A stretch of DNA of 64,000 nucleotides from Posidoniimonas polymericola. Its GTDB lineage: Bacteria; Planctomycetota; Planctomycetia; Pirellulales; Lacipirellulaceae. Below, one piece after another: positions 1 through 8,129 of the stretch. Below the pieces are notes generated by a model, which saw nothing but the letters and a program-made list of their open reading frames with translations, had not been told where the DNA came from and searched no databases. Numbering within the stretch: position 1 is the stretch's first letter; each line of letters begins with the position of its first letter. The DNA is taken from positions 186,001 to 250,000 of the forward strand of contig NZ_SJPO01000007.1 of NCBI RefSeq assembly GCF_007859935.1, read 5' to 3'. The position numbers and the translations under genes are program-made.

Positions 1-471
1 CCGCCGCGTGTGCAGATCACCTACGACGTCGAGACCAACGGCGCCATGGAGCAGAAAGAGCTGCCCTTCGTGGTGGGCGTCATGTCGGAACTCGCCGGCG
101 ATCAGGAAGAGCCGCCGAAGCCGCTCAAGGAGCGGAAGTTCGTGCCGATTGACCGCGACAACTTCAACGAGGTGCTGGCCAAGGTCGGCCCGCGTCTGGC
201 CCTGAAGGTCCCCAACCGTCTGAGCGACGAAGAGGGCACCAACCTGTCGGCCGAGCTCCGCTTCGAGGAGATCTCCGACTTCGAGCCGCAGAACGTCGCC
301 AAGCAGGTGCCGGCGCTCAAGAGCATGCTGGACGCCCGCCACAAGCTGCGTCAGATCCTCAGCACGATGGAAGGCAACGACTCGTACGCCGACCTGCTGC
401 AGGAGGTGCTCTCGGACGCCGAGGCCGCCAAGTCGCTGAAGGACGAACTGGGCTCGGAAGAGTCCAAGTAG
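1..471 (+). CDS. tssB: TssB (VipA), T6SS contractile sheath small subunit, 5' partial
   Basis: Small subunit of the contractile sheath, which assembles with TssC around the Hcp tube in the cytoplasm. The reading frame is open to the first base of the window. The first residues, PPRVQITYDVET, match the conserved N-terminal region of TssB, so the true start lies upstream and roughly 15-20 residues are missing. The conserved ELPFVVGVMSELAG and RKFVPIDRDNF blocks follow, and the helical C-terminus is complete. tssC starts 58 bp downstream, the usual tssB-tssC order. The family call is secure; only the 5' end is lost. Confidence 0.95.
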   Translation, partial: PPRVQITYDVETNGAMEQKELPFVVGVMSELAGDQEEPPKPLKERKFVPIDRDNFNEVLAKVGPRLALKVPNRLSDEEGTNLSAELRFEEISDFEPQNVAKQVPALKSMLDARHKLRQILSTMEGNDSYADLLQEVLSDAEAAKSLKDELGSEESK

Positions 472-529
472 GCCCGCAGCCCGCCCCCCAAACCAACACG
501 CACACCGACCCCCTTGGGAGAACCAAATA

Positions 530-1999
530 ATGGCGACCGCCGACGCAACCGTTGACGCGGCTGATGTGGAAGAACTCAGCCTGCTCGAAAAACTGCTCCA
601 GAACTCGCGCGCCCTCGACGACACCGAGCTGGAGCACCAGCGGGACTACCTGCAGGAGTTCCTGAACCACGTGGTCGACGCCGACCAGGTGACCAGCCAG
701 GACGCCGCCGCCGAGATCAATCATTGGATCGCCAAGATCGATGAGAAGATCTCGGAGCAGCTCAACGAGATCATGCACGACGATAAGTTCCAGAAGCTCG
801 AGGGGAGCTGGCGCGGGCTGCACTACCTGGTGCACCAGTCCGAGACCGGCACGACCCTCAAGATCCGCGTGCTGAACGCGACCAAGCGGGAGCTGCTCAA
901 GGACCTCGAGACCGCGGTCGAGTTCGACCAGAGCGCCCTGTTCAAGAAGGTCTACGAGGAAGAGTACGGCCAGCTCGGCGGCGCCCCCTACGGCATGCTG
1001 GTTGGCGACTACGAGTTCAGCCGGCACCCAGAGGACGTGAACCTCCTGAGCCTGATCTCGAATGTGGCTGCCGGAGCGCACGCCCCGTTCGTCACGGCCG
1101 CCTCGCCGGCGCTGCTGAACCTGACCAGCTTTACCGAGCTGCCCAACCCGCGTGACCTGGCCAAGATCTTCGAGTCGGCGGCCCACACCTCGTGGCGTTC
1201 GTTCCGCGACTCGGAGGACTCCCGCTACGTGGCGTTGTGCATGCCCCGCGTGCTCGGCCGCCTGCCCTACGGCAAGGACTTCAAGAGCGTCGAGGAGTTC
1301 GACTTCGAGGAGTTCGTCGACGGCCGCGACCACAGCAAGTACCTGTGGATGAACGCCGCCTGGGCGTACGCCACCCGCGTGACCGACGCGTTCAGCAAGT
1401 ACGGCTGGTACGCCAAGGTCCGCGGCGTCGAGGGCGGCGGCAAGGTCGAGGGCCTGCCGGTGCACACCTTCAACACCGACGACGGCGACGTCGCGATGAA
1501 GTGCCCGACCGAGATCGCGATCTCGGACCGCCGCGAGTTCGAGCTCTCGACGCTCGGCTTCCTGCCGCTGCTGCACTCCAAGAACACCGATTTTGCCGTG
1601 TTCATGGGCGCCCAGTCGGCCCAGAAGCAGAAGACCTACTTCGACGACTCGGCCACGGCCAACGCGGACCTGTCGACGAAGATCAACTTCTTGCTGTGCG
1701 TCTCGCGCTTCGCCCACTACCTGAAGGTGATGGCCCGCGACAAGGTCGGCTCGATGCTCGAGGCCAACGAGTGCGAGAAGTGGCTGAACGACTGGATCGC
1801 CAACTACGTGTGCGACCCGTCCATGGCCGGCGACGTCACCAAGGCCAAGTGCCCGCTCTCGGACGCCACGGTTGAGGTCCGCGAGATCCCCGGCAAGCCC
1901 GGCTGGTACGAGGCGATCGCCTGGCTGCGGCCCCACTTCCAGCTCGAGACGCTCAGCGCCAGCATGCGGCTGGTTGCCGAGGTTCCTAAGAAGGGCTAA
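530..1999 (+). CDS. tssC: TssC (VipB), T6SS contractile sheath large subunit
   Basis: Large sheath subunit, 489 residues, the normal length for the family. It forms the TssB/TssC heterodimer whose contraction drives the Hcp tube outward. The diagnostic middle region is present: an LEGSWRGLHYLV block near residue 95, GMLVGDYEFS near 160 and FMGAQSAQKQKTYFDD near 360, followed by the conserved C-terminal segment with the KCPLSDATVEV block. The ATG at 530 follows a GGGAG ribosome-binding site. The gene lies between tssB and a DUF4157 gene, with an 11-bp GC-rich hairpin directly after the stop. Confidence 0.97.
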   Translation: MATADATVDAADVEELSLLEKLLQNSRALDDTELEHQRDYLQEFLNHVVDADQVTSQDAAAEINHWIAKIDEKISEQLNEIMHDDKFQKLEGSWRGLHYLVHQSETGTTLKIRVLNATKRELLKDLETAVEFDQSALFKKVYEEEYGQLGGAPYGMLVGDYEFSRHPEDVNLLSLISNVAAGAHAPFVTAASPALLNLTSFTELPNPRDLAKIFESAAHTSWRSFRDSEDSRYVALCMPRVLGRLPYGKDFKSVEEFDFEEFVDGRDHSKYLWMNAAWAYATRVTDAFSKYGWYAKVRGVEGGGKVEGLPVHTFNTDDGDVAMKCPTEIAISDRREFELSTLGFLPLLHSKNTDFAVFMGAQSAQKQKTYFDDSATANADLSTKINFLLCVSRFAHYLKVMARDKVGSMLEANECEKWLNDWIANYVCDPSMAGDVTKAKCPLSDATVEVREIPGKPGWYEAIAWLRPHFQLETLSASMRLVAEVPKKG

Positions 2000-2018
2000 T
2001 TCAGCTCCCGCGTTGCGT

Positions 2019-2045
2019 CCCGCCCCCGGCTCTTCCGGGGGCGGG
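2019..2045 (+). terminator. GC-rich hairpin after tssC
   Basis: A perfect 11-bp inverted repeat (2019-2029 with 2035-2045) has a 5-base loop. It lies 20 bases after the tssC stop and 34 before the DUF4157 start. No T-run follows, so it may protect the 3' end, mark a processing site or partly terminate, rather than act as a classical intrinsic terminator. Confidence 0.5.
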
Positions 2046-2078
2046 GCACGGGAGCGTCAACAGGAGCGGAGGTGAACT

Positions 2079-2405
2079 ATGGCGGAAAACAATACCGGCA
2101 TGCCGGACCAACTCAAGTCCGGCATCGAGAGCCTTAGCGGAATCGATGTCAGCGACGTCCGCGTTCATCGCAATAGCGGCCGTCCGGCTCAGGTAGGCGC
2201 TGTTGCGTTCACCCAAGGCACGGACATCTTTGTCGGCCCTGGAGACGACAACTGTCGGCGCCTCGCGCACGAGCTGTGGCACGTTGTGCAGCAGCGTCAG
2301 GGCCGGATCAAGCCAACCGCTCACGTGAACGGCATTTTGGTCAACGACGATCCAGGCCTCGAGAGGGAAGCCGACATCATGGGCGCCAAGGCGCTCGCGA
2401 CGTAG
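2079..2405 (+). CDS. Small DUF4157 (eCIS-core-type) zinc-protease-like protein in the T6SS operon
   Basis: A 108-residue protein made up almost entirely of a DUF4157 domain. The zinc-metalloprotease signature HELWH at about residues 66-70 is followed by VVQQRQGR, and a later acidic residue in the DPGLEREADIMG block could supply the third zinc ligand. In the family the first block is usually HELTHVVQQ, so the Trp is a variation. DUF4157 is best known from extracellular contractile injection system (eCIS) loci, where it is often fused to effectors. Here it stands alone between tssC and hcp, with a GGAGG Shine-Dalgarno 7-8 bases before the ATG. It has no signal peptide or membrane segment. Its role is unknown; a tube- or spike-associated protein, a cargo adaptor or a small effector are all possible. 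Confidence 0.8.
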   Translation: MAENNTGMPDQLKSGIESLSGIDVSDVRVHRNSGRPAQVGAVAFTQGTDIFVGPGDDNCRRLAHELWHVVQQRQGRIKPTAHVNGILVNDDPGLEREADIMGAKALAT

Positions 2406-2452
2406 ATACGAATCCAAACCTAAACAAAAAAAGATAGACTGGAGAAGCTACG

Positions 2453-2956
2453 GTGGAAAACAAGAACGACAACGGATCGATCGACTACTTCCTGAAGATC
2501 GATGGCATCGAGGGCGAGTCGAAAGACTCGAAGCACGCCAAAGAAATTCAGATCCTTGGCTTTAACTGGGGCGAGACCCAGCCGGTGAGCATCCCGTTCA
2601 CCTCGGGCGGCGGTTCGGGCAAGGTCTGCATGCAGGACCTCACCTTCACCATGTACGCCTGCAAGGCGTCGCCGAAGCTGTTCCTGTCGTGCGCCAAGGG
2701 CGAGCACATCAAGGACGCCACGCTCGTCGCCCGCAAGGCCGGCGGCGATCAGGAAGAGTTCTACCAGATCAAGCTGGAAGAGGTGCTGGTGTCGTCCTAC
2801 AACACCGGCGGCGGGTCTGGCAACGCGCTGCCGATGGACACCGTGACCCTCGCCTTCAACAAGATCAACTACCAGTACCGCCCGCAGAAGGACAAGGGCG
2901 CCCTCGACACGCCGGTCAAGGCGGGCTGGAACCTGGAAGAGAACAAGACCATTTAG
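2453..2956 (+). CDS. hcp: Hcp, T6SS inner tube protein
   Basis: Hcp family protein of 167 residues that stacks as hexameric rings to form the expelled tube and can carry small effectors. The N-terminal DYFLKIDGIEGES block and the following beta-barrel strands, with the KEIQILGFNWGETQP segment, are characteristic. The start is GTG at 2453, preceded by GGAG at 2441-2444; no better in-frame ATG exists. A strong intrinsic terminator follows the stop, consistent with hcp being made in excess of the baseplate genes downstream. Confidence 0.95.
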   Translation: MENKNDNGSIDYFLKIDGIEGESKDSKHAKEIQILGFNWGETQPVSIPFTSGGGSGKVCMQDLTFTMYACKASPKLFLSCAKGEHIKDATLVARKAGGDQEEFYQIKLEEVLVSSYNTGGGSGNALPMDTVTLAFNKINYQYRPQKDKGALDTPVKAGWNLEENKTI

Positions 2957-2973
2957 TTTGGTCTGAGCTACGC

Positions 2974-3015
2974 CGGGCCGCGGCCGCCGCTAGGGCGCGC
3001 CGCGGCCCGTTTTTT
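2974..3015 (+). terminator. Intrinsic terminator after hcp
   Basis: A 10-bp GC-rich stem (2974-2983 with 3000-3009) is followed directly by six T residues (3010-3015). The 16-base loop can pair further internally. It lies 17 bases after the hcp stop and 20 before tssE, so partial read-through would lower baseplate gene expression relative to hcp. Confidence 0.85.
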
Positions 3016-3035
3016 GTACTGCCGGATCGGCGCGC

Positions 3036-3497
3036 ATGAGCACTCCCTACCCAACGCTGGCGCCCTCGCTGCTCGACCGCCTGGTCGACGCCTGCTGCGG
3101 CGTTGCCGAACCACGCCCCGGTGGCGTCGGCAGCCTGGCCGACGACATCGAGGACCTGCTGAACACGTGCAGCGTCGCGGCTGGCCCTAAGCTGGCCGGC
3201 TGCCCCGAAGCGTCCGAGTCACTGCTGACCTACGGTGCGCCGCCGCCGACCTCGTTGTCGCTGGCCACCAACGCCGAACGCCTGGCAACTGCGCGTCAGC
3301 TCGAGCAAACCATCGCCCGCTTTGAGCCCCGCCTGGAGAATGTCCGCGTGCGGGCCGAGGCGCCCAACGCCGTCAGCAACGAGGGCCGGTTCGAGATCCG
3401 CGGCGCGTTGCGGGCCGAGCCTGGCCGGGCCTTCACCATGATGATCCGAGTCCGCAGCACCAGCGGCCGGACCCACGTCACGACGGAGCGGGCATGA
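3036..3497 (+). CDS. tssE: TssE, T6SS baseplate protein (gp25-like)
   Basis: A 153-residue protein of the GPW/gp25 baseplate-wedge family, which links sheath to baseplate. The SLADDIEDLLNT region near residue 30 corresponds to the conserved part where family members initiate sheath polymerisation. A C-terminal beta-rich segment from about residue 105 completes the fold. The stop overlaps the tssF start (ATGA), implying translational coupling. Sequence identity to better-known TssE proteins looks modest; position between hcp and tssF supports the call. Confidence 0.88.
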   Translation: MSTPYPTLAPSLLDRLVDACCGVAEPRPGGVGSLADDIEDLLNTCSVAAGPKLAGCPEASESLLTYGAPPPTSLSLATNAERLATARQLEQTIARFEPRLENVRVRAEAPNAVSNEGRFEIRGALRAEPGRAFTMMIRVRSTSGRTHVTTERA

Positions 3498-5344
3498 GCG
3501 ACGCGCTGTACCCCTACTACGAAGAGCAGCTGCACTACATCCGCCGCGAGGCGGAGGAGTTCGCCAAGCAGTACCCGGCCGCGGCCGGCCAGCTGCTGCT
3601 CGAGCGCAACCAGAGCCGCGACCCGCACGTCGAGCGGTTGATCGAGGCCTTCGCCCTGCTTAGTGCGAGGGTCGAGAAGAAGCTCGACGACGAGTTCCCC
3701 GAGATCACCGACGGCCTGCTGTCGACGCTCTACCCCCAGTACCTGGCCCCGATCCCGTCGATGGCGATCGCCCAGTTCGAGGCCGACCCGGCCAGCCCGC
3801 AGCCGACCGGCGTGAAGCTGGCCCGTGGCGCGGGGGTGCGGACGCAGCCGGTGGACGGATCGCCGTGCCGGTACCGGACCTGCTACCCGGTCACGCTGTG
3901 GCCGATTGACGTGGTCGACGCGGCGATCGAGTTCCCGCCGTTCGACCGCTCGCTAACGCCCCCCGCGAACACCGCGGCGGTGCTGCGGATCAGCCTGCAG
4001 ACCCACGCCGATCTGATGTTTGGCGAGCTGTCGCTGGATACTTTGCGGTTCCGGCTCGAGGGCGACGACGCCCTCATGGCGAGTCTGTACGAGGCCATGC
4101 TGAACAAGGCCTCGCGCGTCGAGGTGCGGACCTGCGAGGCGGACGGACGACGGCTGCTGATGTCGGCGTCGGCGGAGCAGACGCTGCACCCGGTTGGTTT
4201 CGGCGACGACGAGTCGCTGCTGCCGACGCCGCCGCAATCGGGCAAGGCCTACCAGCTGCTCACCGAGTTGTTCGCCTTCCCGGAAAAGTTTGGGTTCATT
4301 GACATCGCCGGCCTGGCCGGGGCGCTTCCCAACGCGGGGCGGCGGATCGACCTGGTGATCTTCCTTGAGGAAGCCGACGAACGCCTAGCCCGAGAGGTCA
4401 ACGCCGGCGTGTTCCGCCTCGGCTGCACGCCGATCGTGAACCTGTTCGAAAAGGTCTGCGAGCCGATCCGGCTGACGCACACCAAGCACGAGTACCCCAT
4501 CCTCCCGGACGTGCACCAACGGGAGATAATCGAGGTCTACAGCGTCGACCGCGTGACCGGCGTCGCGCCCGGCGTGCAGACGCGGTTCGCACCCCTGTAC
4601 GGCTTGAACCATGAGAACTCCTGGTCGGGCGAAGAAGAAGCGCGGGCGTTCTGGCACACCCGCCGCAGGCCGAGCCAGCGGCCCGACGACCACGGGACCG
4701 ACCTGGCGTTGCGGCTGGTCGACCTCGATTTCAAGCCCACGATGCCCGCCGAGCAGACCGTGACCGTGCACGCAACGTGCACCAATCGGGGCCTGCCGAG
4801 GAGGATTTCCGCCAGCCCGTCGGCGCTCGAACTGCAGATGGAGACCGCCACGCCCGTGCGTTCGGCCCGCTGCCTGCGGAAGCCGACCGCACCGATCAAC
4901 CCGCCGCTTGGCGCCGCGGCGTACTGGCGGTTGGTGTCGCATCTGTCGCTGAACCACCTGTCGCTGACCGACGGCCGTCTGGCTCTGCCCGCCTTCCAAG
5001 AGATCCTGCGGCTGTACGACTTCGTCGACGGCGCCACCAACCGCACCCGGGCGATCGCCAACAGCGAGATGATCGACGGCGTACTATCGCTGTCCGCTGG
5101 GCGGACCGTGTGCCGGATCGGCGACGCCGCCAACGGCGGTGTCTGCCGCGGCATCGGGGTCGAGCTAGAGCTGGACGAACAGAACTTCCGTGGCGTGGGC
5201 GCGTTCCTGTTTGGTTCCGTGCTGGAGCGGTTCTTTGCCGAGTACGCCACGATCAACTCATTCACGCGTCTGACCCTCACCACAAAGCAACGCGGCGTCG
5301 TGAAGGCCTGGTCGCCTCGCTCGGGCGGGATTGAGCTGCTATGA
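3494..5344 (+). CDS. tssF: TssF (VasA), T6SS baseplate subunit
   Basis: Baseplate wedge protein of 616 residues, close to the family norm. The N-terminal YPYYEEQLHYIRREAEEFA block followed by DPHVERLIEAFALLSARV is diagnostic of TssF. TssF forms the wedge with TssG and TssE, around the VgrG spike. The gene overlaps tssE by four bases at its start and tssG by four bases at its end (ATGA), so the three are probably translated as a coupled unit. Confidence 0.95.
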   Translation: MSDALYPYYEEQLHYIRREAEEFAKQYPAAAGQLLLERNQSRDPHVERLIEAFALLSARVEKKLDDEFPEITDGLLSTLYPQYLAPIPSMAIAQFEADPASPQPTGVKLARGAGVRTQPVDGSPCRYRTCYPVTLWPIDVVDAAIEFPPFDRSLTPPANTAAVLRISLQTHADLMFGELSLDTLRFRLEGDDALMASLYEAMLNKASRVEVRTCEADGRRLLMSASAEQTLHPVGFGDDESLLPTPPQSGKAYQLLTELFAFPEKFGFIDIAGLAGALPNAGRRIDLVIFLEEADERLAREVNAGVFRLGCTPIVNLFEKVCEPIRLTHTKHEYPILPDVHQREIIEVYSVDRVTGVAPGVQTRFAPLYGLNHENSWSGEEEARAFWHTRRRPSQRPDDHGTDLALRLVDLDFKPTMPAEQTVTVHATCTNRGLPRRISASPSALELQMETATPVRSARCLRKPTAPINPPLGAAAYWRLVSHLSLNHLSLTDGRLALPAFQEILRLYDFVDGATNRTRAIANSEMIDGVLSLSAGRTVCRIGDAANGGVCRGIGVELELDEQNFRGVGAFLFGSVLERFFAEYATINSFTRLTLTTKQRGVVKAWSPRSGGIELL

Positions 5345-6444
5345 GTATGGCCGCCGACAAGCCGAACACGGGGCAGCCGAAGTGCTCGGTCGAGCAGCAG
5401 CTCTTTGCCGACCCCTGCGCGTTCGACTTCTTCCAGGCGGTGTCGCTGCTAGAGAAACGTCAGTCGGCCGAACGGACTCCGGGCACGCCCGCCGCTAAGT
5501 TCGCTACGCCGGCCTCAACCGCGTTCCCGGCGAGCGCTATCGAGGCACTGGAGCACGGCGAGAGCCCGGCCGAGCCGCCGCGGATGACGGTGAATTTCAT
5601 GGGGCTGACAGGCCCCAGTGGCGTGCTGCCGCGGCACTACACCGAGCTGCTGGTGCAGATCGAGAGCCGGCTCCGCGATGCCACCAAGCGGACGCTGGGC
5701 GCCTGGTACGACCTGTTCAGCAACCGTTTCGTGGCCCAGTTCTTCCGCGGGTGGGCCAAGTGCCGGATCGACCGTGGCGTGGCCGATGGCCGCGCCGAGC
5801 TGGTCAAGCCCGACGCGTTCACGGGATCGCTCTACAGCCTGATCGGCCTCGGCCAGGCGCGGCTCCGCGACCGGCTGAGCGTCGCCGACGCCAACGGGAC
5901 GGTCCGCGACCGCGTCCGCGATCCCGCCCTGGTGCGGCACGCCGGGCTGCTGTCCGGCCGACGCCGTCCGGCCCGGGAAGTTGCCGCGATGCTTTCGGAC
6001 TACTTCCAGGCGCCAATCACGATCTTGCAGTTCCAGGGGCAGTGGCTCGAGCTGGCCGCGTGCGACCGCTCGCGGATCGGCGTGAACGGCGCCGCGAACC
6101 GGCTGGGGGTCGACTGTGTGCTGGGGCAGCGGGTCTGGGACCGCCAGAGCCGCGTCCGGGTGCGGGTGGGACCGCTCTGCGGTGAGCGGTTCAAGGAGTT
6201 CTTGCCCGCGGTCAACGACGCCGACGCCCGCCCGCGGTTTGTGTCGTTGTGTCAGATGGTGCGGCTGGCGATCGGTTCGGAACTCGACTTCGACGTGCAG
6301 CTAGTGCTCCGCGAGCAAGACGCGCCCCGCCTAGAGGCCCGCACAGAGCAGCCCGCAGCGCGGCTCGGCTGGAACAGCTGGCTCTCGGCCGGCCCGTTGG
6401 GACGCGACGGCGACGACCCTGTGTTCGAGCCCATCGAGTCATAA
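5341..6444 (+). CDS. tssG: TssG (VasB), T6SS baseplate subunit
   Basis: Baseplate wedge protein of 367 residues, partner of TssF. Conserved blocks are FDFFQAVSLLEK near residue 30, VNFMGLTGPSGVLPRHYTEL near 85 and a C-terminal FxxFLP-type segment. The ATG at 5341 overlaps the tssF stop; a second ATG two codons on could also serve. It is the last gene of the + strand T6SS run and faces tssK tail to tail across 36 bases. Confidence 0.94.
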   Translation: MSMAADKPNTGQPKCSVEQQLFADPCAFDFFQAVSLLEKRQSAERTPGTPAAKFATPASTAFPASAIEALEHGESPAEPPRMTVNFMGLTGPSGVLPRHYTELLVQIESRLRDATKRTLGAWYDLFSNRFVAQFFRGWAKCRIDRGVADGRAELVKPDAFTGSLYSLIGLGQARLRDRLSVADANGTVRDRVRDPALVRHAGLLSGRRRPAREVAAMLSDYFQAPITILQFQGQWLELAACDRSRIGVNGAANRLGVDCVLGQRVWDRQSRVRVRVGPLCGERFKEFLPAVNDADARPRFVSLCQMVRLAIGSELDFDVQLVLREQDAPRLEARTEQPAARLGWNSWLSAGPLGRDGDDPVFEPIES

Positions 6445-6480
6445 CGCGTCGACGCCGCCCAGTAGCGGCGCCCGGCGACC

Positions 6481-7959
6481 CTAGAGGGCCGCCAGCTCGG
6501 CCGGCTCATTTGCTTCCACGCCGGTCGGGGCGCCGGCGGTCTCGTCCTCAACCGCGAACAGCGACATCCTGAGCGTCGCCGCCTTGCCGTCGACATCGAT
6601 AACCACCGAGCCACTGTCGGCAAACTCGTCGACCAGCAGCTGCTCGCTCAGCCGGGCGGCGACCGTCATCGAACGCTCGACGTGCCGCCACTCCTCCGGC
6701 GCCGCGTCGGCCGACAGCGTGTAGAACTGCAGGCCCTTGCGGACCGGCAGCGCCCGCGGCGTGTGCACGACGCGCCGCGGCTCAAGGCCCGCCTGCCCCA
6801 TCAGGAACAGCGAGTCCGCACGGTTCGCGCAGCCGAACTTGATGTTGCGACCCGTCGATAGCAACCGCTCGACCTCGTCCGCGGGGAGCGAGCTCTGAAC
6901 GCCGACAAACAGCGACCGCCCCGAGTGCAGCCAGGCCGGGTCGAGGTCGGCCCGCAGCAGCATCTCCTTGCGGGTGAACAGCCGCTCTTGGTAAGCGGGC
7001 TGGGTGACCCGCTCGAGCAGCCCCTCGATCGCCGCCCGCACGGCGAGGAAGCAGCCGGCCAGGTCGTCGTGGTCGTACGCCGGCAGTGGCGTTAGCTGGC
7101 CCCTTGGTCCGAAGATCGACAACCGACCCACCACCCGGGCGAGCTCGCGGTACAGCGTCAGTGGGGCGACGCCCTGTGAAGTAGCGTCGATGCGGAGCAC
7201 GGCGGTCGCGGCGTTGAGCTCGCGGAGCTGCTCGAGCATGAGCCGCTCGCCGGGGCCCGCGCTGTCGAAGCCGATCTGCCGGGCGGCGGCCTGCGAACCA
7301 ATCACCTCGGCCTTCTTCTCAATCCGGTCGAGCAGCCGTCCCAGCACACCCTGGTGCAGCGGGGGCCAGGCGTCGCAGGAAAGCAGCGGCGGGATGAACT
7401 CGTGGTCGACTACTGGGCTGCCGGTCGACGATTCCGACCGCCGGACGCCGCCGATCGGCAGCACCACGAAGCCAGCGAGGTCGTCGCCGGTCACCAGCAG
7501 CCTGGCGTTGGGCCGCAGCACCTGGATCGGCTGCGGCTGGTCGCCGGAGTTCTCGTCGAGTGTCTGCCGGGTGTCGATCACGCGGCGGGCGACCAGGTCG
7601 GCGCCGTTGGCGGTGGTGTTGGGGCGGGTGTCGTTCTCTAGCGGCAGGGCGAGGTAGATGGTGACCCGCTCGTGCTTCCGCAGGGCTGCCTGGAGGTCGA
7701 GCACCGGCAGGCTGGCGTCCTCGGGGAAGGACAGCAGCTCGCCGTCCGGCATCCGCGCCCTCAGGCGGCGGACCACCAGCCGGTGGTTGGCCAGGGCGTC
7801 GGCGTCGATCTCGACGGCGCGGAGGCCCCAGTTGTAGTGCGAGTCCCACTGCGACCCCAGCTGCCGCAGCTGGGCGTTGCGTCGGTCGGCCGCCTGGAAG
7901 TGGTGCGGCGTGAGAAACATCCCCTCGTGCCAATGGACGGAGTGCTCGCACATGCTCAT
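6481..7959 (-). CDS. tssK: TssK, T6SS baseplate-membrane complex adaptor
   Basis: TssK connects the cytoplasmic baseplate to the TssJLM membrane complex. The N-terminus holds the diagnostic VHWHEGMFLTPHHFQ block, typical of TssK starts. The start at 7959 (492 residues) was chosen because the reading frame further upstream has no similarity to the family; an ATG two codons in is equally possible. Family members are usually about 445-450 residues, so this copy has a modest extension, mostly at the C-terminus. It is transcribed toward tssG, so it needs its own promoter upstream of 7960. The membrane-complex genes tssJ, tssL and tssM and tssH/clpV are not in this window. Confidence 0.93.
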   Translation of the reverse strand: MSMCEHSVHWHEGMFLTPHHFQAADRRNAQLRQLGSQWDSHYNWGLRAVEIDADALANHRLVVRRLRARMPDGELLSFPEDASLPVLDLQAALRKHERVTIYLALPLENDTRPNTTANGADLVARRVIDTRQTLDENSGDQPQPIQVLRPNARLLVTGDDLAGFVVLPIGGVRRSESSTGSPVVDHEFIPPLLSCDAWPPLHQGVLGRLLDRIEKKAEVIGSQAAARQIGFDSAGPGERLMLEQLRELNAATAVLRIDATSQGVAPLTLYRELARVVGRLSIFGPRGQLTPLPAYDHDDLAGCFLAVRAAIEGLLERVTQPAYQERLFTRKEMLLRADLDPAWLHSGRSLFVGVQSSLPADEVERLLSTGRNIKFGCANRADSLFLMGQAGLEPRRVVHTPRALPVRKGLQFYTLSADAAPEEWRHVERSMTVAARLSEQLLVDEFADSGSVVIDVDGKAATLRMSLFAVEDETAGAPTGVEANEPAELAAL

Positions 7960-8129
7960 CTTGGGGACGCTCTGCGACGGGGAATCGGGAGGACAACCGC
8001 TACTCAGAAGCAGTTCATCGTTCCTGATCGCATGGGTCCGCCAAGCAAAGTTGAGATTGCCGGGGGCGCGGGTGGCGCCGGTTGCGCGGAGTCGTCTGGT
8101 TTGCAGGGAACGCGGGCGGGCCGGCGGCG

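Noticed and set aside
359-1936. A 525-codon - strand frame over tssC
   Set aside because: Antisense shadow of a certain T6SS gene, with repetitive Val/Leu/Gly content and no motif.
2079-2405. The possibility that the whole cluster is an eCIS rather than a T6SS
   Set aside because: TssB, TssC, TssE, TssF, TssG and TssK are T6SS-specific in sequence and order; only the DUF4157 gene is eCIS-like.
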